64,000 bases of DNA from Sphingomonadales bacterium 28-55-16 (lineage in GTDB: Bacteria; Pseudomonadota; Alphaproteobacteria; Sphingomonadales; Sphingomonadaceae), in the NCBI GenBank assembly GCA_002278855.1, contig NCGG01000006.1, positions 97,689 to 161,688 on the forward strand, in the 5' to 3' direction. The first letter of the stretch is position 1, and each line of letters opens with the position of its first letter. The position numbers were made by a program, and so were the translations under genes. Positions 8,112-16,190 of this stretch are shown here, piece by piece. The notes under the pieces are model-generated. The model was not told where the DNA came from. It worked only from the letters and a program-made list of their open reading frames with translations, and made no database searches.

Positions 8112-8874
8112 AACAGTCCGCGTCGCCGACCGTATCAACACGGCACCGCGTTACACACAGAGTGACGCTGTTCGCCTGAACAACATGTTCCGGGGGCGTG
8201 ATACGGTTGAGATGCTGACTGTTTTGTTGCACGAGAATATGTTGGGCGATGCCGCCATTGTTTCCAGCTTCGGCGCAGAAAGCGCAGTGTTGTTGCACTT
8301 GATTGCACATGTTGATCCGTCGGTTCCTGTGCTGTTTTTGGATACGGGCAAGCACTTTCCCGAAACGATTACCTATATGGATGAATTGCGTGTGATGCTG
8401 GGGTTGTTAGACCTGCGCGTCCTTGCACCTGACCCTGCTTTGTTGCGCCAAAAGGATGAAACGGGTCTGCGGTGGTCCTATGACCCCGATGGCTGCTGTG
8501 ACATTCGTAAAGTAATGCCGTTAAGTGCTGCGCTCGCGGGGTTCGACGCCCAATTCACGGGACGTAAAGCATTCCAGTCATCGACGCGCAGGGCGTTGCC
8601 CCGATTTGAAATTGAGGACGGCCGCTTAAAGGTCAATCCGCTTGCAGATTGGGATAAGGACAGAATTGACGCCTATATGGCCGAGCATCGGCTGCCTTCG
8701 CATCCGCTGGTGGAACAGGGATATCCGTCGATTGGCTGCTCACCGTGCACGACGAAAGTTGCGCAGGGCGAAGACCCGCGTTCTGGCCGATGGAAAGGAT
8801 GGGACAAAGTAGAATGTGGTATCCACAGCGCCGTCACACCCATCGGCGATGGCAGCGAAGATCCTATTTTCTGA
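8104..8874 (+). CDS. cysH: Phosphoadenylyl/adenylyl-sulfate reductase, [4Fe-4S] type
   Basis: This thioredoxin-dependent reductase converts activated sulfate (APS, or PAPS) to sulfite. The 256-residue product has the ATP-pyrophosphatase-like nucleotide fold with SSFGAESAVLLHLI near residue 55 and the FLDTGKHFPETITY segment. Two cysteine pairs are visible: CC in DGCCDIRK and CxxC in IGCSPCTTKV. Together these are the ligands of the [4Fe-4S] cluster diagnostic of APS reductases. The catalytic cysteine is in the C-terminal VECGIH. The sequence therefore points to APS as a substrate, or dual use, rather than the cluster-free PAPS type of enterobacteria. The start is the ATG that overlaps the end of the DUF934 gene. 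It is the last gene of the siroheme/sulfite operon; no ATP sulfurylase gene is in the window. Confidence 0.93.
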   Translation: MAETVRVADRINTAPRYTQSDAVRLNNMFRGRDTVEMLTVLLHENMLGDAAIVSSFGAESAVLLHLIAHVDPSVPVLFLDTGKHFPETITYMDELRVMLGLLDLRVLAPDPALLRQKDETGLRWSYDPDGCCDIRKVMPLSAALAGFDAQFTGRKAFQSSTRRALPRFEIEDGRLKVNPLADWDKDRIDAYMAEHRLPSHPLVEQGYPSIGCSPCTTKVAQGEDPRSGRWKGWDKVECGIHSAVTPIGDGSEDPIF

Positions 8875-8894
8875 GTGGCGTAACGTTCCCGACA

Positions 8895-8923
8895 CGTCAT
8901 CCCGAACTTGTTTCACGATGACG
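8895..8923. repeat. REP-like palindromic element after cysH
   Basis: This is a 29-base imperfect hairpin whose ends CGTCATC and GATGACG are perfect complements. The body contains CCCGAACTTGTTTCA. The same core (CGAACTTGTTTCA) occurs at 61744-61805, so the two are copies of one intergenic repeat family, a type I recall as common between genes in sphingomonads. It lies 21 bases after cysH, in the 89-base gap before the thioesterase end, and may help end transcription or protect the mRNA 3' end. Confidence 0.6.
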
Positions 8924-8963
8924 AGGCTTTGCTCCGCGTACAGTCTACAAAGCTACTTGCAGC

Positions 8964-9365
8964 TCAATCTTTCTGGAAAAAATACGCCTGCACCTCCGCA
9001 GCAACGCGCGCAGGGCGTAAGGTTTCTGCGTCAATGCAACACCAGCTTGATTTGACCTCAGCCAAAACTTCCTCGCCGCGTTTTATAACCGTGTCGTAAA
9101 ATGACCGCGCGCCTTGAACCTTTTCAAGAACGACCGTCGCGATGACGTCATCATCCAAAAACGCAGGCCTGCGGTATGTAATCTCATGTTTCAGCGCGAC
9201 CCAAAGATATTTCGCCGCAGTCTCAGGCGGAGCAAGCTTGTTCCAATGCGCGAGCACAGCGTCTTGCACCCAATTCAAGTAGCGCGCGTTGTTGACATGC
9301 CCCATGAAGTCGATGTCAGACGGCAGCACCCCTATGCGGTGAAGATGAGGAAGAGCGGTTGTCAT
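8964..9365 (-). CDS. Acyl-CoA thioesterase, 4HBT hot-dog family
   Basis: This is a hot-dog-fold thioesterase that hydrolyses acyl-CoA or a related thioester. The product from the chosen start is 133 residues. The family signature SDIDFMGHVNNARYLNWVQD near the N terminus contains the catalytic aspartate and the HVNN turn. YLWVALKHEITYRRPAFLDD follows as the central strand pair. An upstream in-frame TTG at 9428 would add 21 residues with no family similarity. I chose the ATG at 9365, which has GAAAG upstream and starts MTTALPHLHRIGVLPSD. It is a single-gene unit between cysH and the PGPGW gene. Acyl chain specificity cannot be read from sequence. Confidence 0.88.
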   Translation of the reverse strand: MTTALPHLHRIGVLPSDIDFMGHVNNARYLNWVQDAVLAHWNKLAPPETAAKYLWVALKHEITYRRPAFLDDDVIATVVLEKVQGARSFYDTVIKRGEEVLAEVKSSWCCIDAETLRPARVAAEVQAYFFQKD

Positions 9366-9511
9366 GAATCTTTCAACATAAGCGGTAAGAGAGGGTTTAG
9401 AGCCGTATTGCGGCGAAACCATGAACAAATGCTGACCATGCTATGTTTCTTTTTTCTGCGGACACCGCTTGCTGTTGACATGAGCTTGCAACACCCGCTC
9501 CGCTATCCCAC

Positions 9512-9862
9512 ATGACGAACATGCACCGCTTGAAACGCAAAAACTGGAGCGATGCGCCTGCCTATCGCTGGTCAATGGTCATTTTCGGTTGGGCGCTGAT
9601 CATTGCAGCACCACTTGTCAGTTGGCTTCCAGGCCCAGGCGGACTGTTGGTGTTTATCATTGGGCTGGGCGTGATCCTCAAACATTCGCTTTGGGCAAAG
9701 AAGCGATATTCACGGCTTTCAAAGCAACATCCCGAATATGCCCGCTGGGCAAATTGGGCACTGCGGCGTCACAAAGTCAAAGGGCGCCCTCCCTTCCCGG
9801 ACGTTAAAGGTGATTTCCTGCACCTGTTCCGCCGCGACGACATCGACGTGAAAATGCCCTGA
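9512..9862 (+). CDS. PGPGW-type small membrane protein
   Basis: This 116-residue protein has two hydrophobic segments (about residues 21-38 and 43-57) joined by the LPGPGGLLV turn, a variant of the PGPGW motif that names the family. The C-terminal half is basic and cytoplasmic-looking (RRHKVKGRPPFPDVKGDFLH). The function of the family is unknown. It stands alone between the divergent thioesterase and the rpmH promoter region. The second in-frame ATG three codons later is an equally possible start. Confidence 0.75.
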   Translation: MTNMHRLKRKNWSDAPAYRWSMVIFGWALIIAAPLVSWLPGPGGLLVFIIGLGVILKHSLWAKKRYSRLSKQHPEYARWANWALRRHKVKGRPPFPDVKGDFLHLFRRDDIDVKMP

Positions 9863-9868
9863 CCTGTG

Positions 9869-9897
9869 TTGACTTTTCACTGCCTTGACCGTATCGG
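9869..9897 (+). promoter_or_regulatory. Possible rpmH promoter
   Basis: TTGACT at 9869-9874 is followed after 17 bases by TATCGG at 9892-9897. The -35 is close to consensus and the -10 is poor. It would give a leader of about 75 bases before rpmH. It is the best sigma-70-like match in the 115-base gap, but the evidence is only this spacing. Confidence 0.35.
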
Positions 9898-9977
9898 CCA
9901 CAGCAACAGAAAAGGTCGCTGCGCAGATTCGGCGATTATTTTCATTTCAAGACGCAAAAAATTTAAGGATTACAGTC

Positions 9978-10142
9978 ATGAAGCGCACTTTTCAGCCGAG
10001 CAATCTCGTGCGTGCCCGTCGCCACGGTTTTCGTCTCGTGCGTGCCCGTCGCCACGGTTTTCGTCTCCGTATGTCAACCGCTGCAGGCCGCAACATCCTG
10101 AACGCGCGCCGCGCACGTGGCCGCAAGAAGCTGTCAGCTTAA
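9978..10142 (+). CDS. rpmH: 50S ribosomal protein L34, with an internal ten-residue duplication
   Basis: L34 is a small basic protein of the large ribosomal subunit that sits deep in 23S rRNA. The usual product is 44-46 residues; this one is 54. The N terminus [19 protein letters not shown] and the C terminus [13 protein letters not shown] are normal. Between them the block [10 protein letters not shown] occurs twice in a row (residues 10-19 and 20-29). The duplication is exact at DNA level: 10005-10034 and 10035-10064 are identical 30-base units. The frame is kept and the gene is otherwise intact, preceded by a Shine-Dalgarno-like AAGGA. It heads the conserved rpmH-rnpA-yidD-yidC-yihA cluster. 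Either this strain carries a lengthened L34 or the repeat is an assembly artefact; only one rpmH is visible in the window. Confidence 0.96.
   Translation: MKRTFQPSNLVRARRHGFRLVRARRHGFRLRMSTAAGRNILNARRARGRKKLSA
10005..10064. repeat. Perfect 30-bp tandem duplication within rpmH
   Basis: Two identical 30-base units lie head to tail at 10005-10034 and 10035-10064. Each begins CTCGTGCGTGCCCGTC and ends CACGGTTTTCGT, encoding [10 protein letters not shown]. The three bases after the second unit (CTC) continue the repeat. Exact identity of the two copies suggests either a recent event or an assembly or polymerase-slippage error. Confidence 0.97.
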
Positions 10143-10165
10143 TCGCACAGCAGGCGAACCGCGGC

Positions 10166-10570
10166 ATGCGCGGTTACAGCGTACTAAAAAAAAGGTCAGA
10201 CTTTCTGGCTGCCAACCGGGGGAAGCGATATGCAACTCCCGGTTTTGTTTTGCTTGTGAAAGACAGGCAGGATGAAAGCGCCGAAATTCGGCTGGGCATC
10301 ACCATCACAAAGAAGGTCGGTAACGCGGTCATCCGCAACCGCATGCGCCGCCGCTTCCGTGCTTTGGCGCAGGAAATGTTGGCAGGCAAAGGCAAGCCGG
10401 GCGCTGACCATATACTGATTGGCCGCGATAGCGGGATCGAACGCGATTTTGGCGAATTGCGGGCGGACATGGTGAAGGCGTTGGGCAAGCTATGTCAAAA
10501 TCTAAGTGCTGATTCTGCCGAACCACGGCCAAACGATAAGCGCCCTGCGACAGGCTCAGGGCGACGCTAG
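10166..10570 (+). CDS. rnpA: Ribonuclease P protein component
   Basis: This is the basic protein subunit that helps the RNase P RNA bind and cleave the 5' leader of precursor tRNAs. From the ATG at 10166 the product is 134 residues, starting MRGYSVLKKRSDFLAANRGK. The hallmark RNR helix is NAVIRNRMRRRFRALAQ near residue 55, preceded by LGITITKKVGNA. The open frame runs back through rpmH in another register, but upstream codons show no family similarity. It follows rpmH by 23 bases in the standard order. The C-terminal 25 residues (PRPNDKRPATGSGRR and before) look like a low-complexity tail. Confidence 0.95.
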   Translation: MRGYSVLKKRSDFLAANRGKRYATPGFVLLVKDRQDESAEIRLGITITKKVGNAVIRNRMRRRFRALAQEMLAGKGKPGADHILIGRDSGIERDFGELRADMVKALGKLCQNLSADSAEPRPNDKRPATGSGRR

Positions 10571-10572
10571 GC

Positions 10573-10785
10573 ATGATCGCAAAGCTCCTCATCCTTGTTG
10601 CGCGGGCTTGGCAAATCGGCCCATCGCGCATTTTGCCACCGACATGCAGGTTTAGTCCAAGCTGTTCGGCTTATGCAATTGGGGCGCTCCAGAAATATGG
10701 CGCATTTAAGGGTGGCTGGCTGGCCCTCAAACGGCTATTGCGCTGCCAACCTTGGGGTGGGCACGGATATGACCCGGTGCCATGA
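10573..10785 (+). CDS. yidD: Membrane protein insertion efficiency factor YidD
   Basis: This is a 70-residue protein of the YidD/Hlp family, thought to assist YidC-dependent membrane protein insertion. It has an N-terminal amphipathic helix, then the invariant PPTCRFSPSCSAYAIGALQK with three conserved cysteines, GWLALKRLLRCQPW, and the C-terminal GGHGYDPVP. The gene follows rnpA by two bases and precedes yidC, the normal arrangement. Confidence 0.95.
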   Translation: MIAKLLILVARAWQIGPSRILPPTCRFSPSCSAYAIGALQKYGAFKGGWLALKRLLRCQPWGGHGYDPVP

Positions 10786-10819
10786 CGCCCAACTGACTGA
10801 TTAATGAGGATTTGTAGAC

Positions 10820-12592
10820 GTGGACGATAAACGCAACTTGGTTTTTGCTGTATTGCTGACGGGCCTCATCCTCTTTGGTTGGCCTTATGTCGCAAGCTAT
10901 TTCTTTCCAACCCCTGCTCCAGTCACCAGCACAGCCAAGTCTGCGGCGACGCCTGCGGGTGCCGCGACATCCGATGTGTCTGTCGAAGCTGCCCCTGCTA
11001 AGGTCGAAGTGGTACCCGTAGGGGCCGCACTTCAGTCGTCGGCCCGCGTCCTTGTGGAAACGCCGAAGCTGAAAGGTTCAATCAACCTTGAGGGCGCAAA
11101 GATTGATGATCTCCTGTTGCTTTCCCACCGCACTGAACTCGCCAAGAATTCCGCGCCTGTGCGTCTCTTTGCGCCATCCGGCACCAAAGATGCCTATTTT
11201 GCGCGTTTTGGTTGGGCGGGCACGGGCATCATAGCGCCCAATGATAAAACTGTGTGGGCTCCAAGCGGCAACAAGCTGACGCCATCGACACCCGTCACCT
11301 TAAGCTGGACCAACCCGCAAAATCAAAAATTCGAAATCGCTTTGTCGATTGACGAAAATTATATGATCACTGCGAAGCAGCGCTTTACCAATGGCGGAAC
11401 TGCTCCAGTGCAGATCGCAAATTTCGCATTGCTTAGTCGGACCGGTAAGCCTGCCGACGCGACCAAGGGCGGCTCCATCTTTACGCACATCCACATCGGA
11501 CCCATTGGCGTATTTGACAATAAGCCCAATTATGATTGGGGCTATGTCGATGTCGCCGAGAATAACGGCGAAAAATCCTTCAACAGTAAGGGCGGCTGGC
11601 TCGGTTTCACCGATAAATACTGGTTGGGCGCACTCATTCCCGACCAAAACACCGCCGTGTCGGCAAAGTTCCGGGCGAGCGGCGATGTCTATCAAGCGCA
11701 GATCATCCCGACCCGTTATACAAGTATCGCAGCTGGATCTTCGTTCGACACAAGCTCGCGCTTGTTTGCTGGCGCCAAGGAAATGGCCGTGCTTAGTCAT
11801 TACTCGAAGGATTTAGGCATACCCTATCTGGATTATGCCATCGATTGGGGATGGTTCTGGTTCATCGCCATTCCGTTCTTCTGGATACTCCACTGGTTGT
11901 TTGGCGTATTCGGCAATTTTGGCGTCGCTATCATTGGCCTGACACTTATTGTTCGCGGCTTCATGTATCCCGTCGCGCAGAAGCAATTCTCGTCGATGGC
12001 GCAGATGCGGGCTGTCCAGCCGAAGCTAAAGGCGCTTCAAGAGCGTTGGAAAGACGACAAACCACGTCTTCAGCAGGAAATGATGAAGTTATACAAAGAC
12101 GAGAAGGTGAACCCGCTTGCGGGCTGCCTGCCGGTTTTGCTGCAGATCCCGATTTTCTTCGCGCTTTATAAGAATCTGTTGCTGTCGATTGAAATGCGTC
12201 ATCAGCCATTTATATTGTGGCTTCAGGATTTGTCCGCACCCGACCCCTCGGCGCATATATTGTTCGATGCGCTCGGCACCGGATTTGCTCTGCCCGCCTT
12301 CCTTGCGATTGGCGTATTGCCGATCCTGCTCGGCCTGACAATGTGGCTGATGCAGCGCCTTAATCCGCAACCGATGGATGACGTGCAAAAGCAGGTCTTT
12401 GCGGTGATGCCTTGGTTCCTGATGTTCATCATGGCACCCTTTGCCGCTGGCCTTCAATTATACTGGGTGATGTCGAACCTCGTATCGATTGCGCAGCAGA
12501 AATGGTTGTATTCGCGGCACCCCGTATTGCGGGAACAAATGGCGCGTGATGCCGAAGAAAAGGCGCAGGCAAAGGCGAATGCAAAAGCGTGA
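10820..12592 (+). CDS. yidC: Membrane protein insertase YidC
   Basis: YidC inserts and folds inner-membrane proteins, alone or with SecYEG. The 590-residue product has an N-terminal membrane segment ([20 protein letters not shown]), a low-complexity Ala/Pro/Thr linker, a large periplasmic beta domain (about residues 75-340), and a cluster of membrane segments from residue 350 on. The conserved C-terminal part includes [20 protein letters not shown] and [20 protein letters not shown]. The tail is Lys/Ala rich and basic. The start codon is GTG at 10820. Its stop overlaps the start of yihA. Confidence 0.96.
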   Translation: MDDKRNLVFAVLLTGLILFGWPYVASYFFPTPAPVTSTAKSAATPAGAATSDVSVEAAPAKVEVVPVGAALQSSARVLVETPKLKGSINLEGAKIDDLLLLSHRTELAKNSAPVRLFAPSGTKDAYFARFGWAGTGIIAPNDKTVWAPSGNKLTPSTPVTLSWTNPQNQKFEIALSIDENYMITAKQRFTNGGTAPVQIANFALLSRTGKPADATKGGSIFTHIHIGPIGVFDNKPNYDWGYVDVAENNGEKSFNSKGGWLGFTDKYWLGALIPDQNTAVSAKFRASGDVYQAQIIPTRYTSIAAGSSFDTSSRLFAGAKEMAVLSHYSKDLGIPYLDYAIDWGWFWFIAIPFFWILHWLFGVFGNFGVAIIGLTLIVRGFMYPVAQKQFSSMAQMRAVQPKLKALQERWKDDKPRLQQEMMKLYKDEKVNPLAGCLPVLLQIPIFFALYKNLLLSIEMRHQPFILWLQDLSAPDPSAHILFDALGTGFALPAFLAIGVLPILLGLTMWLMQRLNPQPMDDVQKQVFAVMPWFLMFIMAPFAAGLQLYWVMSNLVSIAQQKWLYSRHPVLREQMARDAEEKAQAKANAKA

Positions 12593-13209
12593 CTGAGACG
12601 ACCACCAAGATCTTTTCAGGTCCAATCAGCTTTCTGAAATCGGCACCAAAGCTTGAATTTCTGCCAGAACCAACGGTGCCGGAAATTGCCTTTGCCGGTC
12701 GGTCCAATGTTGGAAAATCAAGCTTGATCAACGCGCTGGTCAACCGGAACAATCTGGCGCGTGCGTCCAATACGCCGGGTCGTACGCAGGAGCTTAACTT
12801 CTTCGACGTGGGCGACCCTGCGGTGTTCCGCATCGTGGACATGCCGGGCTATGGCTATGCCAAGGCGCCGATCAAGACCGTGCAGCAGTGGCGGTATTTG
12901 ATTAACGACTATTTGCGCGGCCGCGTGGTGTTAAAGCGAGTATTCGTTCTCATCGACAGTCGCCACGGTATTAAAGAGGTCGATCACGACATCATGTCGA
13001 TGCTCGATAAAGCCGCCATCAGTTACCGCATCGTGCTGACGAAAACCGACAAGATCAAAGCCAGCGACTTGGGCGCGGTTGAAGCCGACAGTATGACAAA
13101 GCTGCGCAAGCATGTCGCCGCTTATCCTGACCTGTCGGTAACTTCAGCTGAAAAGCGCGGCGGCATTGAAGAACTGCGCGCGGCAGTGTTGGAAGCTGTG
13201 GCGTCTTAG
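12589..13209 (+). CDS. yihA: Ribosome biogenesis GTP-binding protein YihA/YsxC (EngB)
   Basis: This is a small TRAFAC GTPase needed for late assembly of the large ribosomal subunit. The 206-residue product shows G1 [15 protein letters not shown] (about residue 35), G2/G3 region [11 protein letters not shown] and DMPGYGYA, G4 LTKTDKI and G5 SAEKRGG. It starts at GTG 12589 in a four-base overlap with the yidC stop, so translation is coupled. It ends the rpmH-rnpA-yidD-yidC-yihA cluster. Confidence 0.95.
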   Translation: MTETTTKIFSGPISFLKSAPKLEFLPEPTVPEIAFAGRSNVGKSSLINALVNRNNLARASNTPGRTQELNFFDVGDPAVFRIVDMPGYGYAKAPIKTVQQWRYLINDYLRGRVVLKRVFVLIDSRHGIKEVDHDIMSMLDKAAISYRIVLTKTDKIKASDLGAVEADSMTKLRKHVAAYPDLSVTSAEKRGGIEELRAAVLEAVAS

Positions 13210-13279
13210 ATTGAGTAGGCGCAGGCTTGGCGCCCCTGCCCCCTCGACACAATCGCAAACAGCCGTCATTAAAACGCAT

Positions 13280-13948
13280 ATGACGATGAAATTGATAATC
13301 GGGAACAAAGCCTATTCCAGCTGGTCGCTGCGCGGGTGGCTCGCGGTCAAGCAGTCTGGCCTGCATTTCGAAGAAATTACGGTCCCTCTTTTTGGCGAGG
13401 GCTGGGACCAGCGCAAGCGAGAGCCTGATCTTGCGCCATCGTCGGGCAAGGTTCCAATCTTGTGGGACGGAGAAGCGGTCATCTGGGACAGCCTCGCCAT
13501 CATCGATTATCTCGCCGACAAGGTTGGGCGTGACCGTTATTGGCCCAAGGATGACGTGGCCCGCGGCATGGCGCGATCAATCGCCGCCGAAATGCATTCC
13601 AGCTACACATTCTTGCGCCGCGAATGTCCAATGAACACCCGCAAAACTTTTGCTGATGTGACGCTATCCGAAGAAACCCGCGCCGACGCGGTCCGTATAT
13701 TGCAGACTTGGGCGGAAGCGCGATCACGTTTTGGCAAGGATGGACCTTATCTGTTCGGCACCTTTAGCGCGGCCGACATCATGCTGGCGCCTGTGGTCAC
13801 GCGGTTTGTGACTTACGGCTTCTCTCTACCGGGCTTTGCCCAAGCTTATGCTGAAGCCATCATGACGCATCCATGGCTGGAACAATGGTACGCCGCGGCG
13901 GCAGAGGAGCCATGGACGATAGACCGCATCGAACGCGCGGTTACTTAG
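13280..13948 (+). CDS. Glutathione S-transferase family protein
   Basis: The 222-residue product has a thioredoxin-like N-terminal domain starting MKLIIGNKAYSSWSLRGWLA, where the serines near residue 13 are in the position of the catalytic Ser of zeta/theta-type GSTs. The cis-proline segment SGKVPILWDGEAVIWDSLAI follows, then an all-helical C-terminal domain including YLFGTFSAADIMLAPVVTRF. It most resembles the uncharacterised GSTs related to maleylacetoacetate isomerase. The chosen ATG is preceded by a Phe/Arg-rich in-frame extension that does not look like a GST. Substrate unknown. It converges on aroC with a six-base gap. Confidence 0.88.
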   Translation: MTMKLIIGNKAYSSWSLRGWLAVKQSGLHFEEITVPLFGEGWDQRKREPDLAPSSGKVPILWDGEAVIWDSLAIIDYLADKVGRDRYWPKDDVARGMARSIAAEMHSSYTFLRRECPMNTRKTFADVTLSEETRADAVRILQTWAEARSRFGKDGPYLFGTFSAADIMLAPVVTRFVTYGFSLPGFAQAYAEAIMTHPWLEQWYAAAAEEPWTIDRIERAVT

Positions 13949-13954
13949 TTGCAC

Positions 13955-15031
13955 CTATCCGCATTGCGCGCGGTGTAGGAGCTTCTGATCCGCGAGCACC
14001 AGCGCCATCATTGCCTCGACCACGGGCGTACCTCTGATACCCACGCAAGGGTCATGGCGGCCCTTGGTAACAATATCCGTAGCATCGCCATCACGCGTCA
14101 CCGTTTCAACGGGCGTGAGGATGGAAGACGTTGGTTTGAACGCCACGCGGACTAGAACAGGCTGTCCCGTGGAAATACCGCCCGCGATCCCGCCTGCATT
14201 ATTCGCCAGAAACTCGGGATGGTTCGACCCTTCGGGCGCAGGCCGCATACGGTCCGCATTTTCCTCGCCACGCAAACGCGCTGCGCCAAAGCCTGCGCCG
14301 ATCTCGACGCCTTTCACGGCGTTGATACTCATCATCGCCGATGCAAGCTCGCTATCCAGCTTGGCATATAAAGGCGCGCCCCAACCGGGGGGAACGCCCG
14401 TGGCAACGCATTCGATAACCGCGCCAAGCGACGAACCCGACTTGCGTGCCTCATCGACCAATTTTTCCCAGCGACCAGCGGCGGCTTCATCGGGGCAAAA
14501 GAAGGGGTTTTTCGTTATCTGCGATGCTTCAAAATTGTCGCGATTAATCGCATCTCCGCCGATTTCGGCGACATAGGCCATGATTTCCACATCCGGTATA
14601 ACGGCACGCGCAACTGCGCCCGCCGCGACGCGCGCGGCGGTTTCGCGCGCACTTGACCGGCCACCGCCGCGATAGTCGCGAAAACCATATTTGGCATCAT
14701 AACTGTAATCCGCATGTCCCGGGCGATAGGCCTTGGCGACGTCGGAATAATCTTTTGACCTTTGGTCCACATTTTCGATCATCAGCGAAATCGGCGTGCC
14801 GGTCGTCCGCCCTTCAAATACACCTGACAATATCCGCACCGCATCCGGTTCCTGCCGCTGCGTGGTAAAGCGCGACGTGCCGGGGCGGCGCTTATCTAGA
14901 AAAGGCTGGATATCCGCCTCGGACAATGCAAGCCCGGGCGGGCACCCGTCGACCAATGCGCCAAGCGCTGGGCCATGCGATTCGCCCCATGTCGAAAAAC
15001 GGAACACGCGGCCAAAGATATTAAAGCTCAT
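13955..15031 (-). CDS. aroC: Chorismate synthase
   Basis: This enzyme catalyses the last step of the shikimate pathway, 5-enolpyruvylshikimate 3-phosphate to chorismate, with reduced FMN. The 358-residue product shows the three family signatures: [19 protein letters not shown] near the start, [20 protein letters not shown] near residue 120, and [20 protein letters not shown] near the C terminus. [16 protein letters not shown] is also clear. Its start overlaps the preceding small membrane-protein gene by 11 bases; it is the last gene of a reverse-strand operon behind fabI. Confidence 0.97.
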   Translation of the reverse strand: MSFNIFGRVFRFSTWGESHGPALGALVDGCPPGLALSEADIQPFLDKRRPGTSRFTTQRQEPDAVRILSGVFEGRTTGTPISLMIENVDQRSKDYSDVAKAYRPGHADYSYDAKYGFRDYRGGGRSSARETAARVAAGAVARAVIPDVEIMAYVAEIGGDAINRDNFEASQITKNPFFCPDEAAAGRWEKLVDEARKSGSSLGAVIECVATGVPPGWGAPLYAKLDSELASAMMSINAVKGVEIGAGFGAARLRGEENADRMRPAPEGSNHPEFLANNAGGIAGGISTGQPVLVRVAFKPTSSILTPVETVTRDGDATDIVTKGRHDPCVGIRGTPVVEAMMALVLADQKLLHRAQCG

Positions 15032-15356
15032 CTGCTGTTTCCGTTTTCTTCATGTTAACTGATCGATAGCGGACTTGCTCCTTGCCTATCCAAGTCCGGA
15101 TTGCACGAAAAATAATGAGTGTGATGGCAACGCCAAACACGCGTGCAGCATGTGGATGGCCATAAGCCGCACCCATACGCCCTGCCCATATGAATGCGCC
15201 AATCACAGCCACATAGCCCACCATGGAGACGAAGGCGTCGAGAAGTGGCGGCAAGCCCTCCCAATAACGGCGCGCGTGCCAATATCCATGCACGCCAACA
15301 AGCACGGCACAGCCTGCGAGCAAAAGAACCAGCTCGTCGCTATGCCCCGCGATCAT
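15021..15356 (-). CDS. Small membrane protein of unknown function between fabI and aroC
   Basis: I do not recognise a family for this 111-residue protein. Three hydrophobic segments are visible, about residues 7-26 ([18 protein letters not shown]), 37-59 ([20 protein letters not shown]) and 71-86 ([15 protein letters not shown]). They are followed by a charged tail. The ATG overlaps the fabI stop by one base (TAATG) and the end overlaps aroC by 11 bases, so it is almost certainly translated as part of the operon. The tight coupling argues that it is a real gene. Function is unknown; a membrane role unrelated to aromatic synthesis is possible. Confidence 0.8.
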   Translation of the reverse strand: MIAGHSDELVLLLAGCAVLVGVHGYWHARRYWEGLPPLLDAFVSMVGYVAVIGAFIWAGRMGAAYGHPHAARVFGVAITLIIFRAIRTWIGKEQVRYRSVNMKKTETADEL

Positions 15357-16183
15357 TAGAGCGTGCTGATATCAGGAGCATCCTCCTGCTTCATGCCAAC
15401 GGTGTGATAGCCTGCGTCCACATGGTGGATTTCGCCGGTGACACCCGCTGCAAGGTCGGACAGGAAATAGAGCGCCGAGGAGCCGACATCATCAATCGTC
15501 ACATTGCGGCGCAGTGGCGTGTTCAGCTCGTTCCATTTCAGGATGTAGCGGAAATCTCCAATGCCGGACGCCGCCAATGTCTTGATTGGACCAGCCGAAA
15601 TGGCATTGACGCGAATACCCTGCGGACCGACATCATTTGCGAGATATTGCACAGACGTTTCCAGCGCCGCCTTGGCAACGCCCATGACGTTATAATGCGG
15701 CATGACCTTCTCAGCGCCATAATAGCTCAAAGTCAGCAGCGAACCACCGCCCGCACCGGTTTCCGGATCAAGCGGCTTCATCATTGCTGCTGCGCGCTTG
15801 GCAACGGCCGTAAAGCTATAGACGCTGATATTCATGGTCATGAGGAAGTCTTCAAGACCAACCTCATAATATTTGCCGCGCAGCGCCTCTTTATTGGTGA
15901 AACCAATCGCGTGGACCACAAAATCGATGGTTGGCCATGTGTCGGCCAGCGTATCAAAGGCGCGGTCGAGATTGGCCATGTCGGCAACGTCGCAATCAAT
16001 CAGGAAATCGCACCCCAACTGCGCTGCCAATGGCCGCACCCGCTTTTCCATAACTTCGCCTTGATAGCTGAAGGCCAATTCGGCGCCTTCTGCGTGCAAG
16101 CGCTTGGCAATACCCCAAGCAAGCGACTTGTCATTGGCAAGCCCCATAATCAGCCCGCGTTTGCCAGCCATCAATCCGGTCAT
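15356..16183 (-). CDS. fabI: Enoyl-[acyl-carrier-protein] reductase (NADH)
   Basis: FabI reduces the trans-2-enoyl-ACP in the last step of each fatty acid elongation round and is the triclosan target. The 275-residue product is a divergent short-chain dehydrogenase: MAGKRGLIMGLANDKSLAWG for nucleotide binding, DFVVHAIGFTNKEALRGKYY in the middle, and the catalytic Y-x6-K in HYNVMGVAKAALE. SAGPIKTLAASGI is the substrate-loop region typical of FabI. It belongs to a reverse-strand run from the DnaJ-like gene through aroC, seven bases after the BrkB gene. Confidence 0.96.
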   Translation of the reverse strand: MTGLMAGKRGLIMGLANDKSLAWGIAKRLHAEGAELAFSYQGEVMEKRVRPLAAQLGCDFLIDCDVADMANLDRAFDTLADTWPTIDFVVHAIGFTNKEALRGKYYEVGLEDFLMTMNISVYSFTAVAKRAAAMMKPLDPETGAGGGSLLTLSYYGAEKVMPHYNVMGVAKAALETSVQYLANDVGPQGIRVNAISAGPIKTLAASGIGDFRYILKWNELNTPLRRNVTIDDVGSSALYFLSDLAAGVTGEIHHVDAGYHTVGMKQEDAPDISTL

Positions 16184-16190
16184 AATATCC

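Noticed and set aside
10005..10064. The rpmH repeat as a start of a CRISPR or longer satellite array
   Set aside because: Only two units, no spacers, and it lies inside a coding frame.
9866..10165. N-terminal extension of rnpA back through rpmH
   Set aside because: The register is open only because rpmH is repetitive and GC-rich; family similarity begins at the ATG at 10166.
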